From CAYTQK01 sp964439745 (lineage in GTDB: Bacteria > Desulfobacterota > Desulfobacteria > Desulfobacterales > Desulfosudaceae), in contig CAYTQK010000083.1 in NCBI GenBank assembly GCA_964439745.1, positions 1-11,618 of the forward strand: a stretch of DNA of 11,618 nt, read 5' to 3'. The notes beneath the pieces are model-generated. The model saw only the letters and a list, made by a program, of their open reading frames with translations, did no database searches and had not been told where the DNA came from. Position numbers and translations under genes: made by a program. Below, piece after piece: positions 5,681 to 11,618 of this stretch (within the stretch, counting starts at the first letter, position 1; every line of letters starts with the position of its first letter).

Positions 5681-6735
5681 TGGTCAAGGACCTCCGCGGC
5701 AGCACTTGTGACCATGTCGACGCTGATCTTATCCATGCAGGCCAGGTGGCCGTAAGGACATTCCGGTTTCAGGCAGGGGCGGCAGTCCAGGTCCACCTGC
5801 ACGACGCGGCTGTGGGCGCTCAAGGGGCCGGTGGCCGCGGCGCTGGTGGAGCCGAAGATGGCCACCAGGGGGAGCTCCAGGGCGGCGGCCAGGTGCATCA
5901 GGCCCGAGTCATTGGAAACAAACAGGCCGCATCGCTCCATTACGGCCGCAGCTTCTCCCAGGCGGGTCCGGCCGCAGAGGTTGACCACCGGCGCCCGCGT
6001 CCCCCCGGCGATGGTTTCGGCGGTGGCCCGGTCGCCCGGACCGCCCAGGATGACCACCCGCCAGCCGGCGGCGTGGAATTCGTCGGCCAGCCGGCTGTAC
6101 CGTTCCGGTGGCCATTGCTTGGCCGGTCCGAACGTAGCCCCCGGGCTGATGCCCAGCAGAGGGTTCCCGGTCAGGCCGTTGTCGACCAGGATTTTTTCCG
6201 CTGTCCGGCGGTCCGCCGCGGCCGTGAAAAATTCCAGCCGGCGGCGGTCGGCCGCCGGCTCCCCGCCGCTGCTGATCTGATCCACGATGCTCAGAAAATA
6301 ATCGACATGATGGCCCTGTTTGTAGCGGCGGTAGTGTCGGATGGGATGGGTCAGCAGCAGTCCCCGGCCGTCGGTGGCATAGCCGACGCGGACGGGAATC
6401 CGGGCGGCGGCCGTGATCAGGGCGGCTTCAAAGGCGTTCTGCAGCAGCAGGGCGGCGTCAAACGAATGCCGCCGCAGGTCCCGGGCCAGGCGGAGTTTGC
6501 CGGCCAAACCGCGATGGCGGCCGGTATCGTCGTAAATGAGAACTTCGTCCACCCGGGGGCTGTGTTCAAAAACAGGCGCCACCAGCGGCTTGGCCAGGAT
6601 GCTGATGCGGGCCCCGAAAAATTGTTCCCGGATGGCCCGCACCGCCGGGGTGGTCATGACCGCGTCGCCGATCCAGTTGGTGGAGCGAATCAGCAGGCGG
6701 TGGATGTGGTTTGTTTGAAAGGAAGTGTGCCTCAT
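5677..6735 (-). CDS. waaF: LPS heptosyltransferase II (WaaF), GT9
   Basis: A 352-residue GT9 enzyme predicted to add the second heptose to the inner core from ADP-heptose, following WaaC. The RSTNWIGDAVMTTPAVRAI segment (17-35, including Asp24) is the WaaF-type N-terminal signature. SPGATFGPAKQWP (197-209) and SNDSGLMHLAAALELPLVAI (274-293) are the acceptor-side and ADP-heptose-site motifs. Cys at 318, 321, 326 and 333 form a C-terminal Cys cluster. It has no membrane segment and probably acts peripherally on the cytoplasmic face. It overlaps the ligase gene upstream and waaC downstream by four bases each (ATGA at both ends), so the three genes form one translation-coupled block. Confidence 0.85.
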   Translation of the reverse strand: MRHTSFQTNHIHRLLIRSTNWIGDAVMTTPAVRAIREQFFGARISILAKPLVAPVFEHSPRVDEVLIYDDTGRHRGLAGKLRLARDLRRHSFDAALLLQNAFEAALITAAARIPVRVGYATDGRGLLLTHPIRHYRRYKQGHHVDYFLSIVDQISSGGEPAADRRRLEFFTAAADRRTAEKILVDNGLTGNPLLGISPGATFGPAKQWPPERYSRLADEFHAAGWRVVILGGPGDRATAETIAGGTRAPVVNLCGRTRLGEAAAVMERCGLFVSNDSGLMHLAAALELPLVAIFGSTSAAATGPLSAHSRVVQVDLDCRPCLKPECPYGHLACMDKISVDMVTSAAAEVLDQ

Positions 6736-8135
6736 GTTGACATCGGCTTTTTGTCGGGCCGGTTATGGATGTTGCCGATTTCCGGGTTAGGCCCTGGTCG
6801 CGCCCGGGTCGGTTTAACTTGATCATCCCGTACCGTAATTTTTTCCCGGTGTCGTTCCAAAAGACAGCCCGGTTGGGACCATTGGAAAACAATGGTCATC
6901 ATGGCCAGAAGGATATACAGGTTGTACCCGTTGGGACCGTCCAGGATCGGTCCGAAAAGCCCCGCTGTCAGCATGCCGCTCAAGGCGACCAGCAGCCAGA
7001 TTCCCCAGTTTTTATCATTTTTTTCCCCGGCGGCGACAATGGCTCGGCCCATATGAAAAGCCCGGAAGATGATCCAGCCGAACAGGGCCGCGCCGGTAAG
7101 GCCCAGGCGGACCAGCAGGTCCAGCACGAAATTGTGCGGGGACGAAGCCGGTTTTTTACGATTCCATTTTTTCTGGATTCCCGGCATTTGCGAACTGTAT
7201 TCCGGCCACAGGTTTTTTCGAAAGGTATCCATGGCAAAGCCGGTCCCGGTCAGGGGGTGATCCTGGATGATTGCCAGGCAGACCCTGTAAATGATCAGCC
7301 GGGGATTGTCCGTCAGCCGATCCATCCGCAACCGTTTTGACTGGCTGGAAACCAGATAACACCAGCTCACCGCCAGCGCAATGGTGATAAAAATTGACAA
7401 CAGAATCAAAATCTTCTTTTTGCTGTTTTTCCATTCGAGAAGCAGGGCAACGGCAGCCGCCACAACCAGGGCCAGCAGCGCCGCCCGGGAATAGGACAAC
7501 GCCAGGGCGGTCAAGGCGGCCGACAGGCAGCCCAGGCTGAGGATCCGGGCAAGCCAGTTTCGGCTCCGCAGCAGGTAGAAAACAGACAGGATAACACCAA
7601 GGGCATTCAGGGTCGCCCTGGCGTTAATGGAGCCGCCATCGAGTATGATCAGCCGGGATGAGAGCGGCCGCTCCATGAGAACATAGAAATGAAAAATTCC
7701 GGCCATGGCGGCGACTCCCGTGGAGACAATGAGAATCCATCCCAGGGCCGTCATCCGTGCAGGGGTATGAAAATAATTGATAATCACGTAATACACAAAC
7801 AGCAATTCCAGGAGGTCGGCCCGCCAGTCATGGAGGCTGTCGCCGGGGTGGATCGACCAGCAGAGGCTGGCCAGCGACCACAGCACATAGATGGCAAACG
7901 GCAGGGTAAGGGGCGAGGAGAATGACAGCCGGGCAGATCCGGTCAGGAACCTGAGCAATACGATGAGTACCGCCAGGTAGAAGGTGATTTCCTTGATGGT
8001 GGTGGTATGGGGAAAGGGATTGAAAAAGATAAATATGCCCATGAGAACAAGAATCATGGTCTCGGAAACGCTCCGCCACCGGCTACGGGAGCGGATCGGA
8101 TGTTGCTGTAATGCTAAGGTTTCTGTCGGATTCAT
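6732..8135 (-). CDS. O-antigen ligase/polymerase family membrane protein (Wzy_C; WaaL-like)
   Basis: A 467-residue polytopic membrane protein with about ten to twelve hydrophobic segments between residues 27 and 418. A long hydrophilic loop at 262-333, presumably periplasmic, is followed by SPHNFVLDLLVRLGLTG (332-348); ALSYSRAALLAL (212-223) precedes it. These are the conserved parts of the O-antigen ligase (Wzy_C) family, which joins undecaprenyl-linked O-antigen to lipid A-core (WaaL) or polymerises repeats (Wzy). The two roles cannot be separated by sequence alone; the place next to waaF and waaC favours a ligase. The C-terminal 45 residues are charged and cytoplasmic. Its stop overlaps the waaF start by four bases. 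No strong ribosome site precedes the start at 8135, and 39 bases separate it from the kinase-like gene upstream. Confidence 0.8.
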   Translation of the reverse strand: MNPTETLALQQHPIRSRSRWRSVSETMILVLMGIFIFFNPFPHTTTIKEITFYLAVLIVLLRFLTGSARLSFSSPLTLPFAIYVLWSLASLCWSIHPGDSLHDWRADLLELLFVYYVIINYFHTPARMTALGWILIVSTGVAAMAGIFHFYVLMERPLSSRLIILDGGSINARATLNALGVILSVFYLLRSRNWLARILSLGCLSAALTALALSYSRAALLALVVAAAVALLLEWKNSKKKILILLSIFITIALAVSWCYLVSSQSKRLRMDRLTDNPRLIIYRVCLAIIQDHPLTGTGFAMDTFRKNLWPEYSSQMPGIQKKWNRKKPASSPHNFVLDLLVRLGLTGAALFGWIIFRAFHMGRAIVAAGEKNDKNWGIWLLVALSGMLTAGLFGPILDGPNGYNLYILLAMMTIVFQWSQPGCLLERHREKITVRDDQVKPTRARPGPNPEIGNIHNRPDKKPMST

Positions 8136-8174
8136 AGCGGGTTGATGTCTCGATATATTTTTATATCAATTGGC

Positions 8175-8999
8175 TCAGAACAGGTATTCGGCAAGTTCAT
8201 AAAGGGTGATCTTGTTCGGATGCCGCTGCTTTTTGCGCTGATTGGCCAGGCGATGCCACCCTTGCAGCGGCCGGCCGGTGATACTGTCCGCAATGCAGGC
8301 ATAAACCGGATCATGGCGGTAATGCTGCCGGAACAGTTCAAACAGCCGCGGATGCATCCCGGGGCCGGCGTCGTCCGCCACGGATACCAGCAGCTTCAAT
8401 ACTTCCCGGGCGGCACCCGCCACCACCGGTTTCCAGGGACGGCCCATTTCAAAATCCACATGAAAAACGGCGGATTGGCCAAAAATAATATTGCGGGTGT
8501 TGGCGTCGATATGCAGCAGGTGATAGTCCTGATGGGCCAGTGCCCGTTCATGCCTGGCCGCCACCTCGGTGAAAAGTCCGGCCAGCCGATCGGCTGTTTT
8601 CCGTCCCCCCTTATCGGGCCCGGACAGGCTTTCCCGCAGGGTGGGCCCCTCAATATAAGTGGTTGCCAATACAATCATGTCCGGCGGGATTTTCAGGGGG
8701 GGAGTGACCGGCGCCGGCACATGAAAACCGCTGGCCTGCCAGTGCCGCAGGGTTTTTTGTTCAAAACGACATCTTTTTTCCGGCGCCTGATATTCCACGG
8801 GTTGCCGCCAGCCCAACCCGTCCAGAAATTTTCGCAGCTCGTATTTGCCGCGGGGATGCTTGGGACCGTAAATTTTTAAAAAAACAAAATCCCCGTCCAC
8901 CGGAATTTTGTAAGCGGCGTTGGTCTGAGCGGAAGAGATCCGCCACGCGGCCAGGCGCTGACGGAAATCAGAACCGTTGTTATTGCTTCTGGAAGACAT
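8175..8999 (-). CDS. LPS-kinase-like protein (InaA/WaaP/KdkA type)
   Basis: A 274-residue protein with a small protein-kinase-like fold. Lys42 in VFLKIYG is the candidate ATP-binding Lys, and Glu80 (RFEQKTL) its partner. IVLATTYIEGPTLRE (109-123) resembles the hinge. HQDYHLLHIDANTRNIIF (156-173) is the catalytic loop, with Asp165 and Asn170, and VDFE (181-184) provides the metal-binding Asp182 in place of DFG. This pattern fits the lipopolysaccharide kinases that phosphorylate Kdo or core heptose (KdkA, WaaP, WaaY, InaA relatives) and not Ser/Thr kinases of signalling. All key residues are present, so activity is expected; the sugar phosphorylated is not predictable. The start at 8999 lies 20 bases inside the end of the methyltransferase gene, suggesting coupled translation. 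Confidence 0.7.
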   Translation of the reverse strand: MSSRSNNNGSDFRQRLAAWRISSAQTNAAYKIPVDGDFVFLKIYGPKHPRGKYELRKFLDGLGWRQPVEYQAPEKRCRFEQKTLRHWQASGFHVPAPVTPPLKIPPDMIVLATTYIEGPTLRESLSGPDKGGRKTADRLAGLFTEVAARHERALAHQDYHLLHIDANTRNIIFGQSAVFHVDFEMGRPWKPVVAGAAREVLKLLVSVADDAGPGMHPRLFELFRQHYRHDPVYACIADSITGRPLQGWHRLANQRKKQRHPNKITLYELAEYLF

Positions 9000-9618
9000 A
9001 GATCAGGTCCTGGCTGAAAACGGTCGGCCAGATGGCGGCGCGGATGGTTTTCTTGGGAGTGGTCAGGCGGTGGCGCCGGAATCCCCGGGCCGTCACCATC
9101 TTTTCAAATTCCGGACCGGACTGGAAATTTTTGTGGGCCCGGGAAACCGGCGGGAATTGGCCCAACAGAAATTTGAGGCGGTGATGATAATAACAGATAT
9201 TGGGAATAACGGGCATGAACCAGCCGCCGTCGGCCAGCACTTCCCGGACCTCATCCAGAAATTTTTCCGGTTCGTCCAAATGGTGGATGATCCGGCCGGC
9301 AATGACCAGGTCCATTTTTTCGGCATAGGCCGGCAGCCCGTCATTGAGATTACAGCGGGTGATGTTGTCCGTGTTAAAGTCGTACAGCTTGAAAGCTTCC
9401 CGTGACAATTCAATCCCGTGCACCTCGTAGAAGTCGGAAAGCGCAGCAAAGACATGGCCCGGCCCGACCCCGCAGTCCAGTACCCGGGCCGGCTGGTCGC
9501 CCAGAAGCTGGCGGGCCACTTCGATGATCTTGCGGTGTACGTCCATGAACTGGTAATGCTGCCGGTCCACCCGGTCCCGCCAATAGCTTTCATAATCTGA
9601 AATTCCGTAATCTGCCAT
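8980..9618 (-). CDS. class I SAM-dependent methyltransferase
   Basis: A 212-residue Rossmann-fold methyltransferase. Motif I VLDCGVGPGHVFAAL (47-60 region, with Asp48 and the Gly triad) binds SAM, and the acidic Glu70 at the end of strand 2 (HGIE) would bind the ribose hydroxyls. CNLNDGLP (89-96) and DLVIAGRIIHHLDEPEKFL (103-121) are motifs of the Methyltransf_11/12 type. The substrate is unknown; its place in a core/O-antigen cluster suggests methylation of a sugar or of an O-antigen chain end, which is inference. GAGGAG lies just before the ATG at 9618, only 8 bases from the end of the CgeB-like gene, and the gene end overlaps the kinase-like gene by 20 bases. Confidence 0.8.
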   Translation of the reverse strand: MADYGISDYESYWRDRVDRQHYQFMDVHRKIIEVARQLLGDQPARVLDCGVGPGHVFAALSDFYEVHGIELSREAFKLYDFNTDNITRCNLNDGLPAYAEKMDLVIAGRIIHHLDEPEKFLDEVREVLADGGWFMPVIPNICYYHHRLKFLLGQFPPVSRAHKNFQSGPEFEKMVTARGFRRHRLTTPKKTIRAAIWPTVFSQDLIYVFQKQ

Positions 9619-9626
9619 GATCTCCT

Positions 9627-10613
9627 CTATAATTGCTGATTGACCCAGTTAAAGATTTTGCCGATCTGGTGCTTGTAAGTGTACTGGTTGAGTACTTTCT
9701 GCTGGCCCGCCAGGGCGATTTTTTTGCGCTCGTTCTCATGTTCCAGGTAAAAACGGATTTTGTCGACGGCCTCGGCCTCCGAATCAAATGTTTCCAGTTC
9801 TTTGCCGACAGTAAACACCGAGGAAAGCCCCGGGTTTTTCCGCCCCAGGTAGAATCCGCCGCAGCCGACCACGGCAAAAACCCGGTTGCTCAGATACTTG
9901 CCCGGTACGGTCACATCGGCGTCCTGGCCAATGAAAATTTTGGTGTGGCGGATGACATCGGCAAAATTTTTCATGTATACCTCCCGGCCCATCCAGGCTT
10001 TGTGAACGCCGGTCAGATAAAAGTCCAGATTGCGCCATTGCCGCGCCAGCCGGGGCCCCCACCACTTGATGTCAATGCCGTTGCCTCGCAGCCGCCGCAG
10101 CAGGTGGCAGCGTTTCCGATAGATCCGGTCCCCCATGGAACCGATCATGGCCACGTCCGCGTAATAATGATCCACCTCGGCCGGACCGGGACGGTTAATT
10201 CCGAAAAAGTCCGGGGCAAAACCCTGGTGGATCCATGTGATATGCTTTACTCCCTGTTGCTTGAAATAATCAACATAAAATTCCACGTTGGTGACGATAA
10301 AATCATATCCTTGAATCAGGGCGGCCACATCCTCTTCCGGGGCGATCATGGTAATCCAGAGGATGGTCACGCAGCCGGCCTGCTGAAAGCGATGGATCAG
10401 TTCCCGGGATAATTTTTCTCCTTTCAGTACGAAAAGATAATCGGGCTTTTCGTCGGCAAGGATGCGGGTCAAATCCAGCTCATGATTTTCATGGCTGCGG
10501 TAGTCATAAGCGACCACCCGGTAGCTGTTTTGTTCCAGCCCGGCAATCATGTAGCGGCCGGAGTTGATCGGGGAATCAATGGGGCCGCAGAAAAGGACAG
10601 TTTTTTGAGGCAC
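9627..10613 (-). CDS. CgeB-like glycosyltransferase (glycosyl transferase family 1_2 domain)
   Basis: A 328-residue protein with a GT-B layout. The N-terminal half begins KTVLFCGPIDSP and contains KPDYLFVLKGEKLS (56-69). DFIVTNVEFYVDYF (104-117) and TWIHQGFAPDFF (126-137) are typical of the CgeB / DUF3880 kind. The C-terminal donor domain spans about 225-325 and includes KIFIGQDADVTVPGKYLSNR (225-244), FAVVGCGGFYL (246-256) and a closing KKIALAGQQKVLNQYTYKHQ. The predicted job is transfer of a sugar to the LPS core or O-antigen; donor and acceptor are unknown. The start codon is GTG at 10613, supported by AAGGAG nine to ten bases upstream and the lack of a better ATG. No signal peptide; cytoplasmic. 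Confidence 0.78.
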   Translation of the reverse strand: MPQKTVLFCGPIDSPINSGRYMIAGLEQNSYRVVAYDYRSHENHELDLTRILADEKPDYLFVLKGEKLSRELIHRFQQAGCVTILWITMIAPEEDVAALIQGYDFIVTNVEFYVDYFKQQGVKHITWIHQGFAPDFFGINRPGPAEVDHYYADVAMIGSMGDRIYRKRCHLLRRLRGNGIDIKWWGPRLARQWRNLDFYLTGVHKAWMGREVYMKNFADVIRHTKIFIGQDADVTVPGKYLSNRVFAVVGCGGFYLGRKNPGLSSVFTVGKELETFDSEAEAVDKIRFYLEHENERKKIALAGQQKVLNQYTYKHQIGKIFNWVNQQL

Positions 10614-10633
10614 GCTGGCTGACTCCTTGTATT

Positions 10634-10664
10634 GCCGGCCGCATCATCGCAGTTGCCGGCCGGC
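10634..10664 (-). other. GC-rich hairpin in the leader of the CgeB-like gene
   Basis: GCCGGCCG (10634-10641) and CGGCCGGC (10657-10664) pair perfectly over eight bases around a 15-base loop, 21 bases ahead of the GTG start and just before the ribosome site. No T-run follows on the minus strand, so termination is not indicated. It may affect translation or mRNA stability. Confidence 0.35.
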
Positions 10665-10703
10665 TTCCTTTTATCGTTTATGGCAATGGTCGGTATGGGG
10701 CCG

Positions 10704-10720
10704 TCCGGAAGAAATCCGGA
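10704..10720 (-). other. small hairpin after the P-loop NTPase gene
   Basis: TCCGGA occurs at 10704-10709 and 10715-10720 with a five-base spacer and pairs perfectly with itself. It lies 17 bases beyond the NTPase stop on the minus strand. No T-run follows, so read-through into the CgeB-like gene is expected. Nothing else was recognised in the 123-base spacer 10614-10736 apart from the hairpin nearer the next gene. Confidence 0.3.
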
Positions 10721-10736
10721 GCTATCCCCATGGGTT

Positions 10737-11354
10737 TCAGCGGCTGAAAGGCCGCGCCAGCCAGCGTTTCAGCCAGTTGGCCATGGCCCAGCGCCGGGTT
10801 TCCCCGCAGGGATCACTGTATGTCATCATCACTTCATAGGCAAACGGTTCTTCCGTGGGGATGGTCGTCTTTTTTTTTTGAATCTCGAGCTTGTCCGGCC
10901 GGCGGCGATACCGCCGGCGCAGCCGGGCGATTCGTGCCGGTTCCTCCACTTTTATCTGCACCAGGATGTCGGCGAAATCGGTAAACCGGCTGGGAATCCA
11001 GTTGGAAAAAAATAGCACGCGGCAATCCCGAGAGTCGACAAAATGCCGCCAGCTTTCTTTCTCCGGTTTTATTTTCTCCCAGTGCAGCCGCCAAAAGCGG
11101 GTTGTATAAATAATGTTGTCGTCAATGACGGTCACCGCCTTTCTGGGAAAGGGGCCGAAGCCGAAGCGGGTAAAGCACTTGGCCAGAAAGGTCTTGCCGC
11201 AGCCGGGACAGCCGGCCAGGGCGATGACCACCGGACTTTTTTCGGCGGCCAACCGCTCGGTTTCCCGCAGGAGCCGTTCCAGCCCCTGCCGGCCGCGGTG
11301 ATGACCGAGGTCGGTCCTGGTATCTGCCGGCGATTCAGACCTGGAGTTATCCAT
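10737..11354 (-). CDS. small P-loop NTPase, kinase-like, unknown substrate
   Basis: A 205-residue protein from the ATG at 11354. Walker A is GCPGCGKT (48-55); VTVIDDN (74-80) gives adjacent Asp residues fit for magnesium binding; an Arg-rich stretch ARIARLRRRYRRR (140-152) resembles a kinase lid. The sequence after residue 160 is not familiar. I recognise the P-loop kinase-like fold but no specific family. GGGGAG sits about six bases before the 11354 ATG; an in-frame ATG at 11396 would add 14 residues lying wholly within the upstream gene and lacks such a site. The gene overlaps the end of the GT4 gene by eight bases. Codons 159-163 contain a run of ten A, an unusual homopolymer in this GC-rich gene. 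Given the LPS context it may phosphorylate a sugar or lipid intermediate, but that is a guess. Confidence 0.65.
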   Translation of the reverse strand: MDNSRSESPADTRTDLGHHRGRQGLERLLRETERLAAEKSPVVIALAGCPGCGKTFLAKCFTRFGFGPFPRKAVTVIDDNIIYTTRFWRLHWEKIKPEKESWRHFVDSRDCRVLFFSNWIPSRFTDFADILVQIKVEEPARIARLRRRYRRRPDKLEIQKKKTTIPTEEPFAYEVMMTYSDPCGETRRWAMANWLKRWLARPFSR

Positions 11355-11618
11355 GGGCTTCTCCCCGGTTGGTTTTTTCGGCCAGCACCATTGCATAGAT
11401 AGCGGTCATTTGCCGGATATGCTCGGTCCAGGTAAAGCGGTCAAGCAGTTTTCGATTGACGGCGGCGGCCGCTGACCGGTCCAGTTCCAGGCCCTGCCGG
11501 ACCCGTTGCGCAATTTCAGCGGAATCAGTGGGATCGGTGATGAGATAGCCGTTGCGGCCCTCCCGGATCCCTTCGGGAGCACCGGTGATGCGGGAGGTGC
11601 CTCCGTGCAGTCCCGCGG
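11347..11618 (-). CDS. GT4-family glycosyltransferase, C-terminal fragment
   Basis: Cut by the right window edge, so only the last 90 residues are visible, from base 11616 to TAA at 11347-11349. They read AGLHGGTSRITGAPEGIREG, then RNGYLITDPTDSAEIA, and end RFTWTEHIRQMTAIYAMVLA plus a short charged tail. GAPEGIREGRNGYL with following DP is the donor-nucleotide-sugar part of GT-B family 4 transferases such as WaaG, in which the Glu residues contact the sugar nucleotide. Thr-Trp near the C-terminal helix (FTWTEHIRQM) is also typical. It is the most upstream gene seen in the minus-strand cluster and overlaps the P-loop NTPase gene by eight bases. A core glucosyl- or related transferase is likely; the donor cannot be told from this fragment. 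Confidence 0.72.
   Translation of the reverse strand, partial: AGLHGGTSRITGAPEGIREGRNGYLITDPTDSAEIAQRVRQGLELDRSAAAAVNRKLLDRFTWTEHIRQMTAIYAMVLAEKTNRGEAHG

Noticed and set aside
5680..6822. Long open frame on the + strand (380 codons) opposite waaF and the end of the ligase gene
   Set aside because: Its protein is low-complexity in Gly, Ala, Val and Gln with no recognisable domain. The minus strand carries clear GT9 motifs over the same bases; the frame is open because of GC-rich codon bias.
8142..8879. 245-codon + strand frame opposite the kinase-like gene
   Set aside because: No family resemblance, while the minus strand shows intact kinase-fold motifs.

Overview
The window looks like chromosome from a GC-rich, Gram-negative, strictly anaerobic bacterium, most likely a sulfate-reducer-type member of Desulfobacterota (Deltaproteobacteria). 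This is inferred from gene content: paired MinD-type ATPases with ferredoxin inserts next to NifX-like cofactor proteins, a CGGC-family protein, and a heptose-based LPS core pathway with Cys-rich heptosyltransferases. No ribosomal or other marker gene is present to fix the taxonomy.

Left part (1-4547, + strand). The window opens inside a CGGC-domain protein. Its reading frame is open from the window edge but crosses a TGA at 48-50, exactly where the family has a conserved Cys before Pro-Gly, so it is a candidate selenoprotein. Next comes a membrane-anchored metallo-beta-lactamase-fold protein (437-1441). After a 209-base spacer with promoter-like elements and a 13-base palindrome, a compact four-gene operon follows: a NifX-like protein with a Gly/Met/Arg tail (1651-2280), two ATPases of the MinD/Mrp type, each with two [4Fe-4S] ferredoxin motifs (2327-3193, 3223-4098), and a small NifX-like protein with a Cys/His tail (4185-4547). 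The set resembles the Orange Protein (ORP, Mo-Cu cluster) loci of Desulfovibrio and probably assembles or carries a metal-sulfur cluster.

Junction (4548-4621). The two transcription units converge on a short spacer with nested inverted repeats, possibly a bidirectional terminator.

Right part (4622-11618, - strand). This is a tightly packed LPS core/O-antigen cluster. In transcription order it holds the end of a GT4 glycosyltransferase, a small P-loop NTPase, a CgeB-like glycosyltransferase, a SAM methyltransferase, an LPS-kinase-like protein, an O-antigen ligase/polymerase-family membrane protein, WaaF and WaaC. Several genes overlap by 4-20 bases, which suggests translational coupling. The products would build and decorate the heptose core and attach O-antigen. 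The promoter lies beyond the right edge.

No tRNA, rRNA, insertion sequence, CRISPR array or phage gene was seen. No gene-free stretch exceeds 300 bases; the longest is 1442-1650.
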